Origin: Lethocerus indicus | Taxonomy: Eukaryota > Arthropoda > Insecta > Hemiptera > Belostomatidae | Direction of reading: 5' to 3' | DNA length: 64,000 nt | Assembly: GCA_019843655.1 (NCBI GenBank) | Contig: JACDQD010000007.1 | Span: 21,966,365 to 22,030,364 of the forward strand | Shown: positions 13,101 through 27,038 of the stretch, piece by piece | How the letters are laid out: every line of letters begins with the position of its first letter | Position numbering within the stretch: position 1 is the stretch's first letter | The notes under the pieces: model-generated | Told to the model about the DNA's origin: nothing | Database searches by the model: none | What the model saw: the letters and a program-made list of their open reading frames with translations, nothing else | Position numbers and translations under genes: made by a program

Positions 13101-13985
13101 CGTGAGCGCCTGTATGCACTTGCATCACGAAGTGCGCTGAAGGGGTCGATACGAAATTGTTTGCTTAGGCTACTTTAAGAACTTTCTTAACCTAAGTTAC
13201 CAATTGCCAATATTTTCATCGTTCGAGAATAAAATGTCCTCATATATTGTACGTACTTGGAAATTTGATAGACGATAAAATAAATGTTTCGTAAAGTAAA
13301 ATGATACATGTTTGTTATGATGTTAAAAGCCAGAATCAAATATAAAAATCAGATAGTTAAAATAAAAATATAATTTATAAGAGGCAGTTTGTCTCGTTTT
13401 TATGTTTTTATTGGAAGCGTCACTCGACTAGCCAGTGGGGATATTATTAAATTTGATTATGTAGTTCATTTATCTACACATATCACCTACTTTGGCCATC
13501 AGTCATATATAAATGTTACGACTTTTCGACGGTAATCCAACAGTCTTCCTCAGTTGCAATTTTGACAAGTTTAATTGCCAATGTGAATCGTTATCGCGGG
13601 GCTTATACCGGGAGCCGTAAGCTTTACGACGACCATTCTTTCGAAATATCAGAAACGCTCGAACGTAAATGACAGTTCGAGGCGACCGGAAAATGGAAAA
13701 ACTGGAGTAGAAAAAAAAATTGGTCATTACCTCAATAACAGAAAAAAACTGAACTGGAACGTTGGTTAGGAGAACAACACAGAGTCGTGCAGACACTTAA
13801 AAAACACACAGACAGGCGTTGACACGAAATCCGATATAGCACAGGGTGTACGTAGAAGCGTTGACTGTAACTGTATATAAAACTAGGCGAGTGCTTAGGC
13901 GATGCCAACTGTAGGACGCCTAGATGGGTACTGAGGCCCCTCAGTCGCCGGCCCAATACCGTCTCCCTCCTACCCAATGACTCAC
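10166..13985. other. Non-coding stretch, AT-rich
   Basis: No gene is recognised. A GC-richer patch lies at about 11840-12080 and includes a run of nine G residues at 11990-11998. The frames here translate to low-complexity or arbitrary peptides. Nothing resembling a transposon protein or structural RNA was seen. Confidence 0.6.
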
Positions 13986-13986
13986 T

Positions 13987-14008
13987 CACACACACACACA
14001 CACACACA

Positions 14009-14074
<66 letters not shown>
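13987..14074 (+). repeat. Compound microsatellite (CA)12(CT)32
   Basis: An uninterrupted CA run (13987-14010) passes directly into an uninterrupted CT run (14011-14074). It explains the RERERE/VCVCV peptide in the minus-strand frame at 13732-14118, which is therefore not a gene. Confidence 0.98.
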
Positions 14075-14079
<5 letters not shown>

Positions 14080-17000
14080 GCAGGACCTTTGTCCTCTACC
14101 TGGGTTATTACTGCACATAAGTTATTCCTCAATTTAAAACTACTTCCTTATCTGTGTTCATTTTTAGTACCCAGTTAGGATAATTAATAATTAATTCTTA
14201 ATAATTTTATATAACAACAATATGATTTAAGGATTTTCAATTAATAACAATCGCTCAACCGCTTAGTGAAAAATATATCCTCACAATAATCAGTCCGCTA
14301 AAACCGAGCTTCTAAGTAGAGTGAGATTTTCCAAGAAGAATTCTGTGTATTGTATTCAAAATTGAGTGTTTGAATCTGTAGGATTATTGTGCAATATAAA
14401 AAGAAAATATTGTATTCGCAGCAATTTGTAAATTGCGGAGGCGCAGTTGGACGCGTAGGTTTCGAACTACTCTAAGACGTAGAGAGAAGTTTAGGCTAGG
14501 TCCAGTGTGTCTCAAGGACTCGGTTTAGATCGAATTTCAATCAATGCAGACAGTGAAACCTACGAACGTGATTTGTGTTTTGCCAAATACTACTACTCGA
14601 ATTTAAAGAAAGCCGAAACCACTTTTTAGAAGAAGCCAGCCTAAAATATTATATACAATCAGATCTGGACTTTCCTTAACCGAACAAAAAACTCAAGGTA
14701 TCATATTAACAAATATATATGTATTTTTGAAAGTACCTATGGCCTTTTACAGTCAGGATCTGTTTTTCCTAGTAATCCAGTTATGTTGAGCGAACATCAA
14801 GGAAATACTTCGTTACTCTAGATGAATTATAAAAAATAAATATTTCCCGTTTTTTAATAAGCATCAACAGTATTTTTAAAAATTTAAAATCGCGATACAA
14901 GTAGGAAGAAATGGAAGAGTACGAATGTTTATGTCAGACGGTGAAACCTTTACCACCTTACGCGGGCATCTTGAACCACTAAACCTGAAGTCCATGTCTC
15001 CGGTATGTTAGGACGAATGGAACACAATATGCGGCGAAAAAAAATAATTACCTTATATTTCGAATTGTGTGAGCTCCCGCGCGAAGTAGTCGAACACAGA
15101 ACTTTCAATTTCACTGGGCGCACAGTTTTCACTGGAACACTGGGATCGCAATTTGATTAAGAAACGCCGTAGGATACAACTGCGGGTTGAGAGTGATACT
15201 GCAACGAGCGTGGTTAACTTAACAATGAGTCACCGGTGGCTGGAAGCGGGCCGTCTTATATCGCTTATCACGCGGTATCGCCGTACCCTTAGACCACCCT
15301 TGGGTTGGTGGGGGGTCAACTATGATAATAGATTGGTTGTTTATTACGGTCGGGTTGTTGATGGACAATGAGCGGCCGGCCCAGGTACCAGTCAAACCAC
15401 CATCCACCCCCTATTAGTCATCCTTCACACATTTGGTTGTTTACGCCTTTTTACAATTGCAAATAGGAACAAAGAATGGAGCCTGTTCGGGATTAATACT
15501 CTCATACATAAGGTGTGAAGCAGGAGGAGTGAAAAACAATGATCGATTGAAAACTTCCCTGCCAAATAATATTAATAAATTATCCCTTCCAGTTCGAAAT
15601 TTGGATTATGAGCGGAACTCATGCAATCCTAATAAACATAAATTCAATCTTATTTATACGCGAGTTCGATTCGCCCTGGGGAGGTACAAAATCCGTACCA
15701 CAGGTGTTTGGGCTAGGTGTCAATACCTAGAGGAAAAAATATCTAATTACAACACGTGTCTTTAGTTTACGCTTGCTTGTCTCGGCTTCTCCCCATGTTA
15801 TTAGTCGACAAGTATGCGAATCCATACATGTGTTTGTTGTGCGAATTTATTTTTAGCGACGTTACGGGTAGAATGGAGCATGATAATGTACCGCATTGAC
15901 TTTGGACGTTACTTTATAATTTGGTCAATTCGTTTGGCCTCATTTTTTTTAAAGATCAAAATTATTTCAGAATAAAATGCTCCTATATAGGATCGATTCG
16001 CAGTAATGCTTCGTTTCGAACGAATATTTGTCGTTTCAGCTTCCTTTAAAACGAATTTCACAGACATCAAATTAATCGCTGATCGTTCTCATATCTGACA
16101 TCATCGTTCGAATGAAAATCTGCAGACCGAATATCGACCGTCGTAGGACATTCCGTGTGCTTTTACCGGTCGAATTACAATGATTAGCTTCTGATTATAG
16201 CCTACTTTTTATATACCGATAAGAATACCGAATAAAATGTCTTACCGAGCATATTGTGCACAGTCCATACGCAATTCCCGAACTGAGCCTTTATGGAGGA
16301 ATTCTTCGCCCAGATCAGCGTCGTATGATGAGTTTATCTTAACAAAATCAAATTATATTCATGCTCGGAATTTTTTCATGCTCAAAGTGAGTTTTGCTTT
16401 CAGTTATTTTTGGTCATGCCCCCCACTAATATTATATCGGTTTCCATAGCGTTACTTCGAAGTAGAAGAAATTCATAGGCATTTCGGATGTAGCTGGAAC
16501 AACATAGTAACACCGTAGTGACGGTGTAAACATTCATCGGACGCCTTGGGACATGTTTATTTTAGAAATTTATATGACAGTGGGTTAGTTACCATGATGG
16601 AGATCGAGGATAAGGAAAAGTGCGAACCGGATAATGATATATGCTATGATTATAATAACTATCCTAACACTATTCGCATTCCAGATATGGGACGGCCATG
16701 GGCCTTTGCCTGAAAGCAACCCCAGGGTTCAAACCGGCGAGGAGTTCGTTTTGATGAAGTCCGAATGCGATTCAACGGTAATATCCCGGTTAATATCCGG
16801 GAGTGGAGGTTACCAATTGGCTCGTTTTATTCTGGACTTGGTCGAGGGGGAGGCTCCATTTATAAATCGCCCCCGGGCCTAATAATTCAGTAGGGGCGGG
16901 CCTCCGAGCACATATCTCTTCGGGGAAGTATCAATCATCGGCTAGTGGCCGGCGGTAAGGGGGTAGCCCGCCTCCCCCACACGCTCGCCCGCCACCGGCG

Positions 17001-18999
17001 CATACCGTGAAATTTTAATTTCTAGACGGGGGCCCCTCCTGGAACGGGCCCAACACGGCTCTTCGTCGCCGCCACCGCGTTTTCATCTCTCTTTTTTGTA
17101 TCGGAAAAAAGAAAAGGAATCGTGGAAAAAAAAGAAACGAAACGAAGAAAGGCCCGATCAAAGTAAAACTTGTTTAACGAGGCCGAGCGTCGCGAGCCGG
17201 AAGTCGACAGGCACACGGCTCCCTCCTAGAAGATTACGATTATTTCTTTAAGCCACCCCCCCTTCATTCCTGACGCATCATCGGACTCCAGGTATGTCTC
17301 TGTCCCAGTAATAAATTTATACGGCCTTCACTGTTTATACAGCGGGCGGAGATCGGTCATCCCGTATGATTAATCGCTCATCGGACGAGTCCTCGGCATG
17401 TATACACGTACCGATTTAAATGTTATAAACATTTCTACAAGTATACATTGGGCACTGATTTATTCTAATTCCCGTTTATATTTTACGTCTCATACTTCAT
17501 TTTAAAAACGACGATGAAAATATACTTTTGTAAGTAGTAACAAATGAGTTATAAAAATGTTATGTTTCACAAATCAATTTGAAAATGTGTTGACGTATTC
17601 TCAGATCACTTCGGACGTCGTAATAAATTAAATTATAGTTTTTATGTACTCCAGACATATCACACGGATCTAAGAAAATATGTCATCATCATCGATATGT
17701 GATATCCTCTCTCGCTTCAGTTACTGGAGGATATCGTCATTACGTTGTCATACCTACTGAAGCTGGAATGTGTTATCGGAAACAAAGTAGAAAAGCAAAA
17801 GTGTAGAATTTTCTCGTATCCCCAACTGTTGGTATGTCGAAATAATTCATTGCGTAAAAATAATAAACTATCGAGCAGATATTTACATGTAGTAGGTGCT
17901 GATTGAAAGTTAAGCATATAGGAGGTATTTTTCATAAAGGAAAAATGTCGGTCAGTTCGGGAAGATTGGACGCCGACAGGGGAAGACAAAAGCATGAATG
18001 AGAAGGCCGTGGAGGAGCCAGCGGTCGGCGTTCGGTTGCCGGATGCGAGAGACCTCCGCCTCTAGGATTAACATCTATTTTATTTTTTCTCCTCTTTCTC
18101 CTGACTCCTTTTTTAATTTTAAACGGAACATCGGCCTCCAGGAATTCCACGCCTATTAATAATTTATACTATAGATATACCTGGCCGGCACCCGGCGTCG
18201 CCACCGCCCTCACAGTCTCCACATTTCTGGAGCTTTCACTTTCGGCCTCCGCCGCCGCCGGTAATAATATAACCGCTGTCGGGAACAGGTTATTGATGGA
18301 TAGAAGGCCGACTAACCGAATTTTATTAAATAAGGAAGAAATTAAAAATACCACCAGTTGGTAGTCTTAAAATAGACTGCTTCACCAAAATACTAAATCT
18401 CCGGGCCCGGTAAAGAAGATTTTGTTTAGGATTTTCCATATTCATTTTTCGTTATTCGTTGTATTAGCACTGTTGTTCTTAAAAGGTTCAACGATTATAT
18501 TCTATAGTAGGCTGTCTGATAGAAATCTCATCATTTAAAAATGATTGAGTTGCTTTCGACTTATCGACATTGCAATGTCTCATTTCAGTAGATAACATAC
18601 AGCAAACAAAACTTCACCCGTTTCGTGTAATTTTTCAGGACGTTTTCTGAGCGTGTTTTCAATACTTCGAATTTCGATTATTTTTCAAAGGTTTCGTTTC
18701 ATAAAAATCCTGTATCGGCCATTCAAACTGAGGATTGTGTCCAAGTGAGAGTATACTGTATGAGATAATGATTTCCTCGAAAATTAGCCCTTTTACTAAT
18801 CTACCGCCCGTCGTACTGAGGTCATGAAGTGTTTGCATTGTAAATACAAAACTGGGCGATTAGGTCGCCGCTTAAAGGCTTCCTTTTCTAGTTACCACAA
18901 CTGACCTAGTTAAAAATATTTAAGTATATTTATATTTTATATTACAGTACTATATGGGTACTCCAGATAAACAAGTGTGTAAATTGGCTAATGGCGAAA
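14075..18999. other. Non-coding stretch with two GC-rich islands
   Basis: No recognised gene. GC-rich islands lie near 15170-15420, 16680-17260 and 17940-18260; the last includes CCGCCGCCGCCGG at about 18249-18261. The 82-codon ATG frame at 16634-16882 is treated as a lead under findings. A frame at 15433-15765 has no recognisable domain. Confidence 0.55.
16680..17260. promoter_or_regulatory. GC-rich block, candidate regulatory element
   Basis: This is a strongly GC-rich stretch between AT-rich flanks, with GGGGCGGGCC and CGCCCCCGGGCC runs around 16868-16903. Its left part overlaps an 82-codon open frame, so coding cannot be excluded there. The right part (16885-17260) is closed in most frames. 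Regulatory function is inferred from composition. Confidence 0.25.
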
Positions 19000-21900
19000 A
19001 ATGAGAGAATAAGCAATACACTGGTGCTGTGTCACTGTGGGGACCATATCGGTACGCTGCGACCGCCAGCTATGTAGTGCAGGCGCGGTGCTTCATCGGC
19101 GACACGTACCAGTAATTGGCTCACTTGATTTACTGGCCAGGAGCCAAACCGGTCCAGCAATCGACCAATTGAGCGAGCGGTGAAGGAATGGCAACGCATC
19201 CCAAACTTTCAACAGGTATCTTAAACAATTCCTAATCAACGTCCAATATGGTCGGGGACAGGTGTTGAACCACTGTTCTTCCTGGTTTTGAAGAACATTT
19301 TAGTGAAATCTAGTGGAGGAAGGTTTATCCCCTATCCAACTGGACCTTCAGACATGGAACTCATCATCAGGATCGGACTGAATAGTTACCGTAGTAACAG
19401 GGTTGAGGGGTACCGTTAATCCTTATAGGTTTAACAGTTGTTTGTTTCCAGGATAAATTCTCTACTATTATAACACCCATCCCTATTAAAGTTATTTATA
19501 TATTTATGTACTTTCAGTGCCTCATTCAATAACCTATTATATGTTTTTTGCCATAACATAAAAAATGACGTTGTTAAGGCGTGTTCAGCCACCGCGTACT
19601 TAATTTTAGGTTCCGTTGGCGTTCCGTTATTCTAGTTTGAATATAACTGAAATAAGCCAATTTCTACGGGCAAATTCAGAAGATAATGATTAGAGTGGAA
19701 GTTGTACAATGTTGTCATACGATGGTGTGTTTTTCATGCTCAGTTTTCCCTGTCTAATGACCCGGGTGTTGGCTTTCTCGGCGACTGAAGAATTCGGGCG
19801 GTCAGCATTTGCTGGTCCCGGCATTTGCGGCCTCCTCTCCTCTGCCTCCGTGACCTTGTCGTCGGATGGGCGACAAATGAAAGAAAAATAAACAAGTTTC
19901 CAGCAGTCGCACGGCCCGGTCGACCCCGCGCTTTCCCGATAAGACAACGGCGTCCCAACAAAGACGCTGCACTGACTGTGGGAACCTTGCGAAAATGCGC
20001 CTAGAAGCCGGCAAGAAAATTTGCATCCGCCGAGGGAAATATGCAAAGTACGCCGATCAATGGTAATATGTCAACTATATATGCTACGTATTTTGCTCAC
20101 CGGCTATAGTTAGTGTTTTACGTATTTTATGTGTGCCCCAAAATAACTCTTTTGTTTGAAAACCCCGCTCTCTTTGAGGCCTCAAAAGTGATTTGCGGTG
20201 AAGACATTGCAGGAAAAATTCAGCTAAAGGCGTATTGAGTTATTCCGATATCTTATGAAGAGCCTTAGGCTCACTTTGCCTGCCACGAGTTCTCTGGCCA
20301 GCCTTAAAACTGACACGTTTCAAAAGCTTTTTAAACGGCATTTAACCGAGTTATAAATAAAATTAAGAGATTGCGTCACCCGACGCTTAACGCTAACACA
20401 TAAGCGTTAATTTCGATGATACCAAGCTTTCACCAAGTCGATGGCTCTTCTTTACTTTCGGTGGCACACTCGGAATTTTATTAAAAATGTTTATCAACTC
20501 AGGATTACCGATAACGAAATTCGGTTAAGAAATACAGCCTTCTTGTCCCCGCCTCGATTTTATTACCCGCTATCGGTGCTGGGCTCTTTATTTATAACTG
20601 TCGATACTGGTTATTATTTATAACGCTGTAGTGTTAAGAAACGATCAAACAGATAAATACACATCTGTATAAATACACGAATGCGGATCTAGAAAAACCG
20701 CTGTCCATATATCTTCATTATAGAAGAACACGGCAGCTACATAAAATTATATGATAGAAGTGTTAAAGAATTATACATTAGCAATTTATTTAAAAATGCG
20801 TTAATTTTAATTACAGATTGTATACCAGTGCTGGGTTCAAGCATGCTTAAGGTTTCGAATCCAGATGGCAGGTCGAATTTTCATGCAATTATTAACTTGA
20901 ATTTACGTCGTAAACTCGTTAGTATTTAATATATTCACATTAATTTTAATTATATAAAACGTATTTTATTTTTTTAATCTTAAAAATATGTATAAATTTA
21001 TAATTTTATTCCTACGATTATGAATATAAGGAACTATATATTTTGAAAATAATGTTTCAATTTGACAATAAAATGCTACCAAGTACAAGTAACTGGGAAA
21101 ATTCTTTCTCTCAGATAATTGTCTGGGTCTGTGTGTTGATAAATGTGATACGAAATTCAAAGGAAAACCCGCTTTGACAAATTTACACAAAGTAAGGTCA
21201 GTGGGGGGAATACCACAGGAAGCCCAGTTGATTTCAAAATCAATCAGTGATCTGGAATTGAGGAATCAACCGTTACAGCTGCCGGAGCAGAACCGCTTTT
21301 CTAGCAGCCACGAAAACTACGATTTTTAATTATTCCGTTAGATGTTTCAGCTGTGAAAACGTATCATTAACGTAAAGAGGTTTATTAAAATATGAATATA
21401 TTATTTTGGAGAAACGTAAACCGCGAGCATTTATCTATTTCCAGTTTTTATATAACAAAATAAGTGAGTTTTTGTTTAATACTTAAATAAACTTGCACTA
21501 ATTTAAAATATTTATTTGGAGTTATGAATTTACGTTGAATTATTCCCTAGTCCTATCCTCGAAAGTTCCGACCACGCCTACGTTATTGGGCCCTGTGTTT
21601 GTTTGCTAAATTATTAATAGAATAACTAACTCCCGTATACTTGTTATATCCTGTTGGAACATTCGCAGTAAGTACCCCAACTCGCGAGAGAACCCGAAAC
21701 CTGACTACTATAGGACAACGTACCTCAGTGAAAACTCTACTTCTGTATAAAGTGAGAAGTAATAGTTGTAAAAATAAGTTTTTAATCAAACAATAATATC
21801 AGTTGTTTCTGATATTAAGTACGAATCTTTGTGAACTGAAGAGGATAGCTTTTTTTCCGCTCCCAATCGGTCTGTCAAATTTGGTTTATTCATATTTCAA

Positions 21901-22900
21901 ATCAACAGATAATGAGATAGGTATAGAAATTATATCATCCTTTTAATTGTAACCTTTGGTGTTGATCACACGTTATCTCCGAAAGATTCCAAACAATGGG
22001 TTAAACGGTTAAACTTGTCCACAATGTTTTTGGCCACTTCACCTTGTATTACCTTGAGCAATAAAATGCAAAATGGTTCTACCAAATCACGTATACACAA
22101 TTATATATTTGGCTCTCAAATTCAGTTAGTGTCCAGATGTGTCAGAAACAGAGTTTAGTGAATTATTTTCAAAAAGAGTCTCTTTTTTCTTAGCTAGGAA
22201 ACATGGAAATGTATGGGAGAACAAATTTTACTTCTCGAACTAAGGCCTTTGAAACAATCCTAATCTTCTTTCATCGTATATTTTCAGTGCACACTATAGT
22301 TATTTGTAGTATCTAATAACAACAACAACAAAGAATATTAGGTGCATTTTTTAAATTTTGGTAAATTCAATTTGACTCTTACTCGTTTCAGTAGACTGCA
22401 AGGTACTAGCCATTCCTTAACTTTGTTATGATTAGTTTTTTGTTTGGTAACGGAGGAGGAGATTGACAGGAGCCACTTGATAACACCTCAAAATTAAATT
22501 GAACAATTGTCCGAAAATGGTAAAAAAAACCCGTACAAACACTGCACATTTTTCCGAAAAAAGAACATTTATTACACAAATTTTTTGCTTCCTATTGTTT
22601 AAGGATTTTGTGAAGTGGCGCCCTGTGCAACGTTTTTGTCGGGGAAGGAGAAGATTGTTTGTTTCTGTCTTAATAGTATATTTCATTTTCATCTATAGTG
22701 CATTATCATTAATACAAAATTGTAGTTGTGACTTATTTAAAATAAAATATAACTGGAACCGTGAAAAATAGACGGCAGTTGGTCCATTAGCAATAACCTG
22801 AAAGCGGTCTAGTACCTATAAAAGAGTCGTGTGGACAATATTGTCATTATTAAAAACAATGCGTTTTGTTTTGGGGTATAAAAATAGATTTAAAAATAAA
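19000..22900. other. Non-coding stretch
   Basis: Apart from the hairpin-family copy at 19051-19110, I see nothing specific. A GC-richer patch lies at 19740-20040, and four overlapping open frames there on both strands have no family features. From 20640 onward the DNA is very AT-rich, with T- and A-runs. An (AAC)n-like short tract sits near 22318-22331. Confidence 0.55.
19051..19110 (-). repeat. Hairpin-family copy, 60 bp, imperfect inverted repeat
   Basis: The copy begins GGTACG and ends CGTACC. The arms GGTACGCTGCGACCGCCA and TCGGCGACACGTACC pair with two small bulges. On the minus strand it reads CGTGTCGCCGATGAAGCACC, sharing GCCGATGAAGCACCG with the copy at 31461-31530 and ACGTGTCGCCG with the copy at 60444-60514. 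This combination of a shared core and self-complementary ends suggests a small dispersed foldback element. Confidence 0.5.
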
Positions 22901-22904
22901 AAAT

Positions 22905-23250
22905 TACCGGACTGGGCCCTTCGATGTCTGTACCCGGGTGCTTTGCTTTCTGGGCTTCGAGAAATGGGCGTCGGTTAATCTTGCCGGGACAAAAGGGCCG
23001 AAGAAGCGAAGGATCGAGGAGGCAGTGCAAGTCTAGTGCAGAGGAAGTAAGGTCTAGTGGATCCCAGCTCTAGGCTAACGGGGCCAGACAAGGCCGAGTG
23101 TTTAACACGGAGGCGCACGTGTTCCAGAAATAATCAGTCGTCTCCCGGCTCCCCCGTCTCCTGTCCCCAAGAACAAACCACTTGCGAGCCATCCACCCTC
23201 ATCCCGGTCTGCCCCATTGCAGTTAGTCGCTCAGATTATAGCAACATAGA
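22905..23250. promoter_or_regulatory. GC-rich block, candidate regulatory element
   Basis: GC content rises abruptly at the GGACTGGGCCC motif near 22910 and falls after about 23250. It contains CCCGGGTG, GGCGTCGG and TCTCCCGGCTCCCCCG stretches. The 70-codon frame at 23057-23269 starts with a normal ATG but has no recognisable feature. I have no direct evidence of function. Confidence 0.25.
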
Positions 23251-26200
23251 CAAATTTGCGTCATCATAGACAGTATGCACATCATACGAAGTCTATCAGC
23301 TATCGAAATAATTGAATAATGGAATATCGAATTAAGTCCTGATTTAAAGGGATTTGTAGGTTCGAATTTTATCCGAGCGTTTCGATAAATAGGGCAGTTA
23401 TCTCAGCGCTGAAACGACTGAAAACAATTTCAGGCTGAAACGAAGGACGGCCGGTTCGGTACTTCAGCCGTTCTGTTTCATTCGATATCTCCTTTATCGT
23501 TCGAGATGGGTGGCGCAATAAACAACTCGCGTTTAATTGTAAAAATTAATCGTAGATACGTGGAGTAATGTTATCTGAAGAGAGGGCTTGGGCAGACCCA
23601 GGAGTCTGCAAAATTACGACTGAATTTAATATAAATTTGAATGCGGTAGAGTAGCTGGCAAGGTGAGCCTTCTGTTGAAGCAAACCGATATGATTCAGCA
23701 TTTTTTAGGTTTCTCTTAAAGGGAAGGGCGCGAGGTCAAAAGTGTTTTACTCAATTTTCTCTTTCAGGTGGCATTTCTGAAAGAAATGTATTTTCTCCCA
23801 ATACTGCCTCGCGACTGGTACTTGAACCTTAACTTCTGAACTACCCTGACTTCCTCTTCACCTTATGCCACTGCCGTCCAGGCTACTAGCATCGGGAGAA
23901 ATCACAGAACAACTACCTTAAGATTACCCATCATGATCTGAATTGGTGTATGCAATTATGGAAACAATAAATGAAATGAATAATGATAACAAATCATTAT
24001 TATCATATTTTTGTAGGTCAGCAATATTATAGCTTTCGTGAGGTATGGCTTTTCCTACGTAGGACATCACTCTCATTTTAAGATGACGCGATCGAAATCC
24101 ATATTACAATCTGGATATTTCGGATTATGAGATAGTCGTTACATTTTTCCAGATGGCCTGTGCAGTACATTGGAGAAGTCTGAAAACTCGAAAGTCGCAA
24201 ACGGGATTAGTATAGTGTTCTTCTTTGAGATAGAACTCTGCTCTGACCGGAAACGGCTGGGAGTTTTGTACCGTTGAGACGGCATGTCGTATTCCTTTTG
24301 TCAATGCGCTCGGGTCCGGGCGTGGCGAAGGGATCTTTACGGTTTGTCGCTCGTCCGGTTATCATGGAGTCTCGTCGGCCTACGCCAAAATTCCCCATTG
24401 TTTTCACCTCTCACTTCCTCTTCGCCTCGTCCGGTCTTCAAACACTGAAGCAAGTTCCGGCGCGTATTAAGCCTCCTGGGAAACTGCCGCCCAAGGATTA
24501 ATTTCATAAGCCGATAAATGCCCCCTATGCCTGTAGTCGAGGGGGGAAGCCTTCTATTGCTTGGGAAGAAAACGCTCATCATTATCTTTTTACGGCCGCT
24601 GGAATTAAACACTGATATTTTTAAGCGCAGTAGAAAGAAAGTACTGTATGCTTGGAATCATCTCATAACGAGCTTCGTTCATAATCGAGATTTTTGTGAC
24701 GATGATCAAGTTTACGATTGAAGATGATAAAGTGTGAAAATAAGTAAATATTTATATATATAAATGAATATTTATATTGTATTTATTTACACATAAATTC
24801 TCAATCTGTGTGTTCCGAACCGGGAAATCCGATCCCGCTCAATTTCTTTTCACATTTACTTCCGTATTTTTGCTAGTCAGAACACAATGAGTTTCCGAAG
24901 TGTACAAAAAACCGCTGCTAACAGTTCTTGGGAACGGAAGGAATCTTCTGCCGACATCTTGTACTGTAAAAGGTCCGATACATATTCATCGGCGCGTTCA
25001 ATTATTGCTTTTATATTGCGCACTTTAAAAGATGCTCATCCGACTGTAGAGAAGCTGCACCATATATCTTTCGTTTGGGTCCAGAGCCCAGTTGTGTACC
25101 GCCGATTAATCGGTGCCATCTCGGTCCGTCCCGGGCTGCGGTTTCGCGGCCGACTCGATCTGTCTACGTTAAGCCGTTCTTCTTCTGTCTGCCAACTGTT
25201 CTCCCTGTTCCGCTCCATTAGTAACTCGTTCGGCATCTCACTCCATAGACACCGGATGTCCAAGATGTTCCGAAAATAGGTCTGGCTTTGATAGAGTTTT
25301 GAGATTTATTTAAAAAATTTATTTCAATCGGCGTTTTCCAAGGAATCCCCTTATGATTAATTACGCCGTGTCTAACATTTGCTATAATATTTGTCCGCTT
25401 AATTCTGGATTTTTCAATGAAGAAATTCCGAATACAACTTTTGAGTAGATCGTTTGTAGCACGATAGGACACCAGCTTACCATATCTTTTGTTTCCATTA
25501 ACCTATCTTTGAAACAAACACTTCCATATCGGTTACTCGTTATTTTCGGTAGTATTCGGTTAGTTCGAACAGGTTCAACCGGCATCGAAATCACCTACCC
25601 GCAGAAGATAAGTGAACAACCGTAACAGTTTGAATGTTCACTTAATAAATCGCGGATGATAATATAGCACGGGATCCGACTATTAATTTACAAGTATTAT
25701 ACCTGTAACATACCGTTATTTATAAGAAGGAGGAAGACGTTTTATTCCCACCTGTCTGTATTAGGTGAATCTTAAAAAAAAATACGGGGGTTGCCAACTC
25801 AAATTCCTCGGATGTGAATAATGGCGTCCCAACGTCCAGGGGCCAATGCGTGGCCTCGCAATTCAAACAAGTTTTTTTAACTGTATTTCTGATCTAGGAA
25901 GGAATGTTCGAGGGAGGCGGGGAGCGGGGTGCGCCTGTGAGAACCATTCACTGTTCCCACACGGGTGAGAGTGACACCACACGCGACTTCGCAGATATTA
26001 CTATGTACGGCGGGCACCCCGTCTGCCCGGGCATGTGTGGCTGTGCGGCGAATTGTAGGGAGAAGACGGGCATTCCAGCGCGTACGCTTCGGTAATAGTG
26101 CAGGAAGTGTTTCCTTTAAGAGTACGCCAGAAGATTTCAAAGGTTCGACAGATTCAATAGTCATTTCCCTGTTGCACCGTGAAACTGGGAAATTCAGATA

Positions 26201-26995
26201 AAGATTATCGGTACGCTGCTGTAAGAAATTGCATAACGCGTAAACAACTTAGAAATAAATCTCATTCGACTCATTGTCCAACACTTATTTTAAACTATTC
26301 ATTATTGTCCACGGATTGTCTTCATTCATTCAGCCGTCCGTTATAGCTATTATGAACAATGAAAACATTCATGTAACCGTACTATAAAATTCCGACGGTT
26401 TTCTAATGAACTGTGTGCTTTCTGCTCTTTTAGTTTACATTGAACAGGGGCCAAAGAACACTTCAATCACCGACGCCTAATATTTGTCCGGGCAATAATC
26501 ATATATGTATTCTCTGTTCGTTTTTTTTTTATAATTTTGAGAGAATTCTTTTTGAGGCGCCGAATGGAACGAGGGAGAATTTTGGAAGTAATTAGGCTTT
26601 GGAGAAAAGGATTAGGATGATGCATAATTCTGGGGTGTAAGTTATTGTATTTTGCATGGAAAGACGGCTCGGAAGAATATCGCTTCTAAAATATTATTTC
26701 CGAATAATAAGATAGAAATATGAACTGGAGGTTCTTCGTGTTGATAAGGAAGAGCTTGAGGAATTGATTTAATTCCGAATTTTCTTTCAATTTAAAGTTC
26801 CAATCGATTGCGAGAGTAGCTGATGATAAGTCCAGTGCGGCCATTAGAATACTTCTCTTAGTACTTGAGAGCCGTCGTTTGGATAATTGTGAAGAAGTGG
26901 TCGCATTCCAGGGCGTCTGGCGGCTGGCGGTGTGCGCGCCTCATGAGTGCGTGTGTGCGCCGGTATCGCCTTCCGGTCGATGTAAAGAGGTGGAT

Positions 26996-27038
26996 GGAGG
27001 GAGGGAGGGAGAAAGAGAGAGAGAGAGAGTGAGAGAGG
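26996..27038 (+). repeat. (GGGA)/(GA)n purine tract
   Basis: GGAGGGAGGGAGGGAGAAAG leads into an uninterrupted GA run and then GTGAGAGAGG. It accounts for the repetitive glutamate-arginine frame on the plus strand and the serine-leucine frame on the minus strand. Confidence 0.95.

Noticed and set aside
13732..14118. 128-codon minus-strand frame
   Set aside because: Its body is the translation of the CA/CT microsatellite (RERERE and VCVCV), not a protein.
14430..14485. tRNA-like words (GGCGCAGTTGGACGCG with GGTTTCGAACT)
   Set aside because: A D-arm-like stem can be drawn, but no anticodon arm, T arm or acceptor stem follows in register.
20850..20885. GGTTTCGAATCC, B-box-like
   Set aside because: The flanking bases do not form a T stem, and no A box lies at the right distance.
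22616..22630. TGGCGCCCTG, resembling a retroelement tRNA primer site
   Set aside because: No long terminal repeat, polypurine tract or gag/pol frame is nearby; an 8-base match is expected by chance.
24887..25279. 130-codon ATG frame
   Set aside because: No family feature, no codon bias, an open antisense frame, and no flanking splice or promoter signal that distinguishes it from chance.
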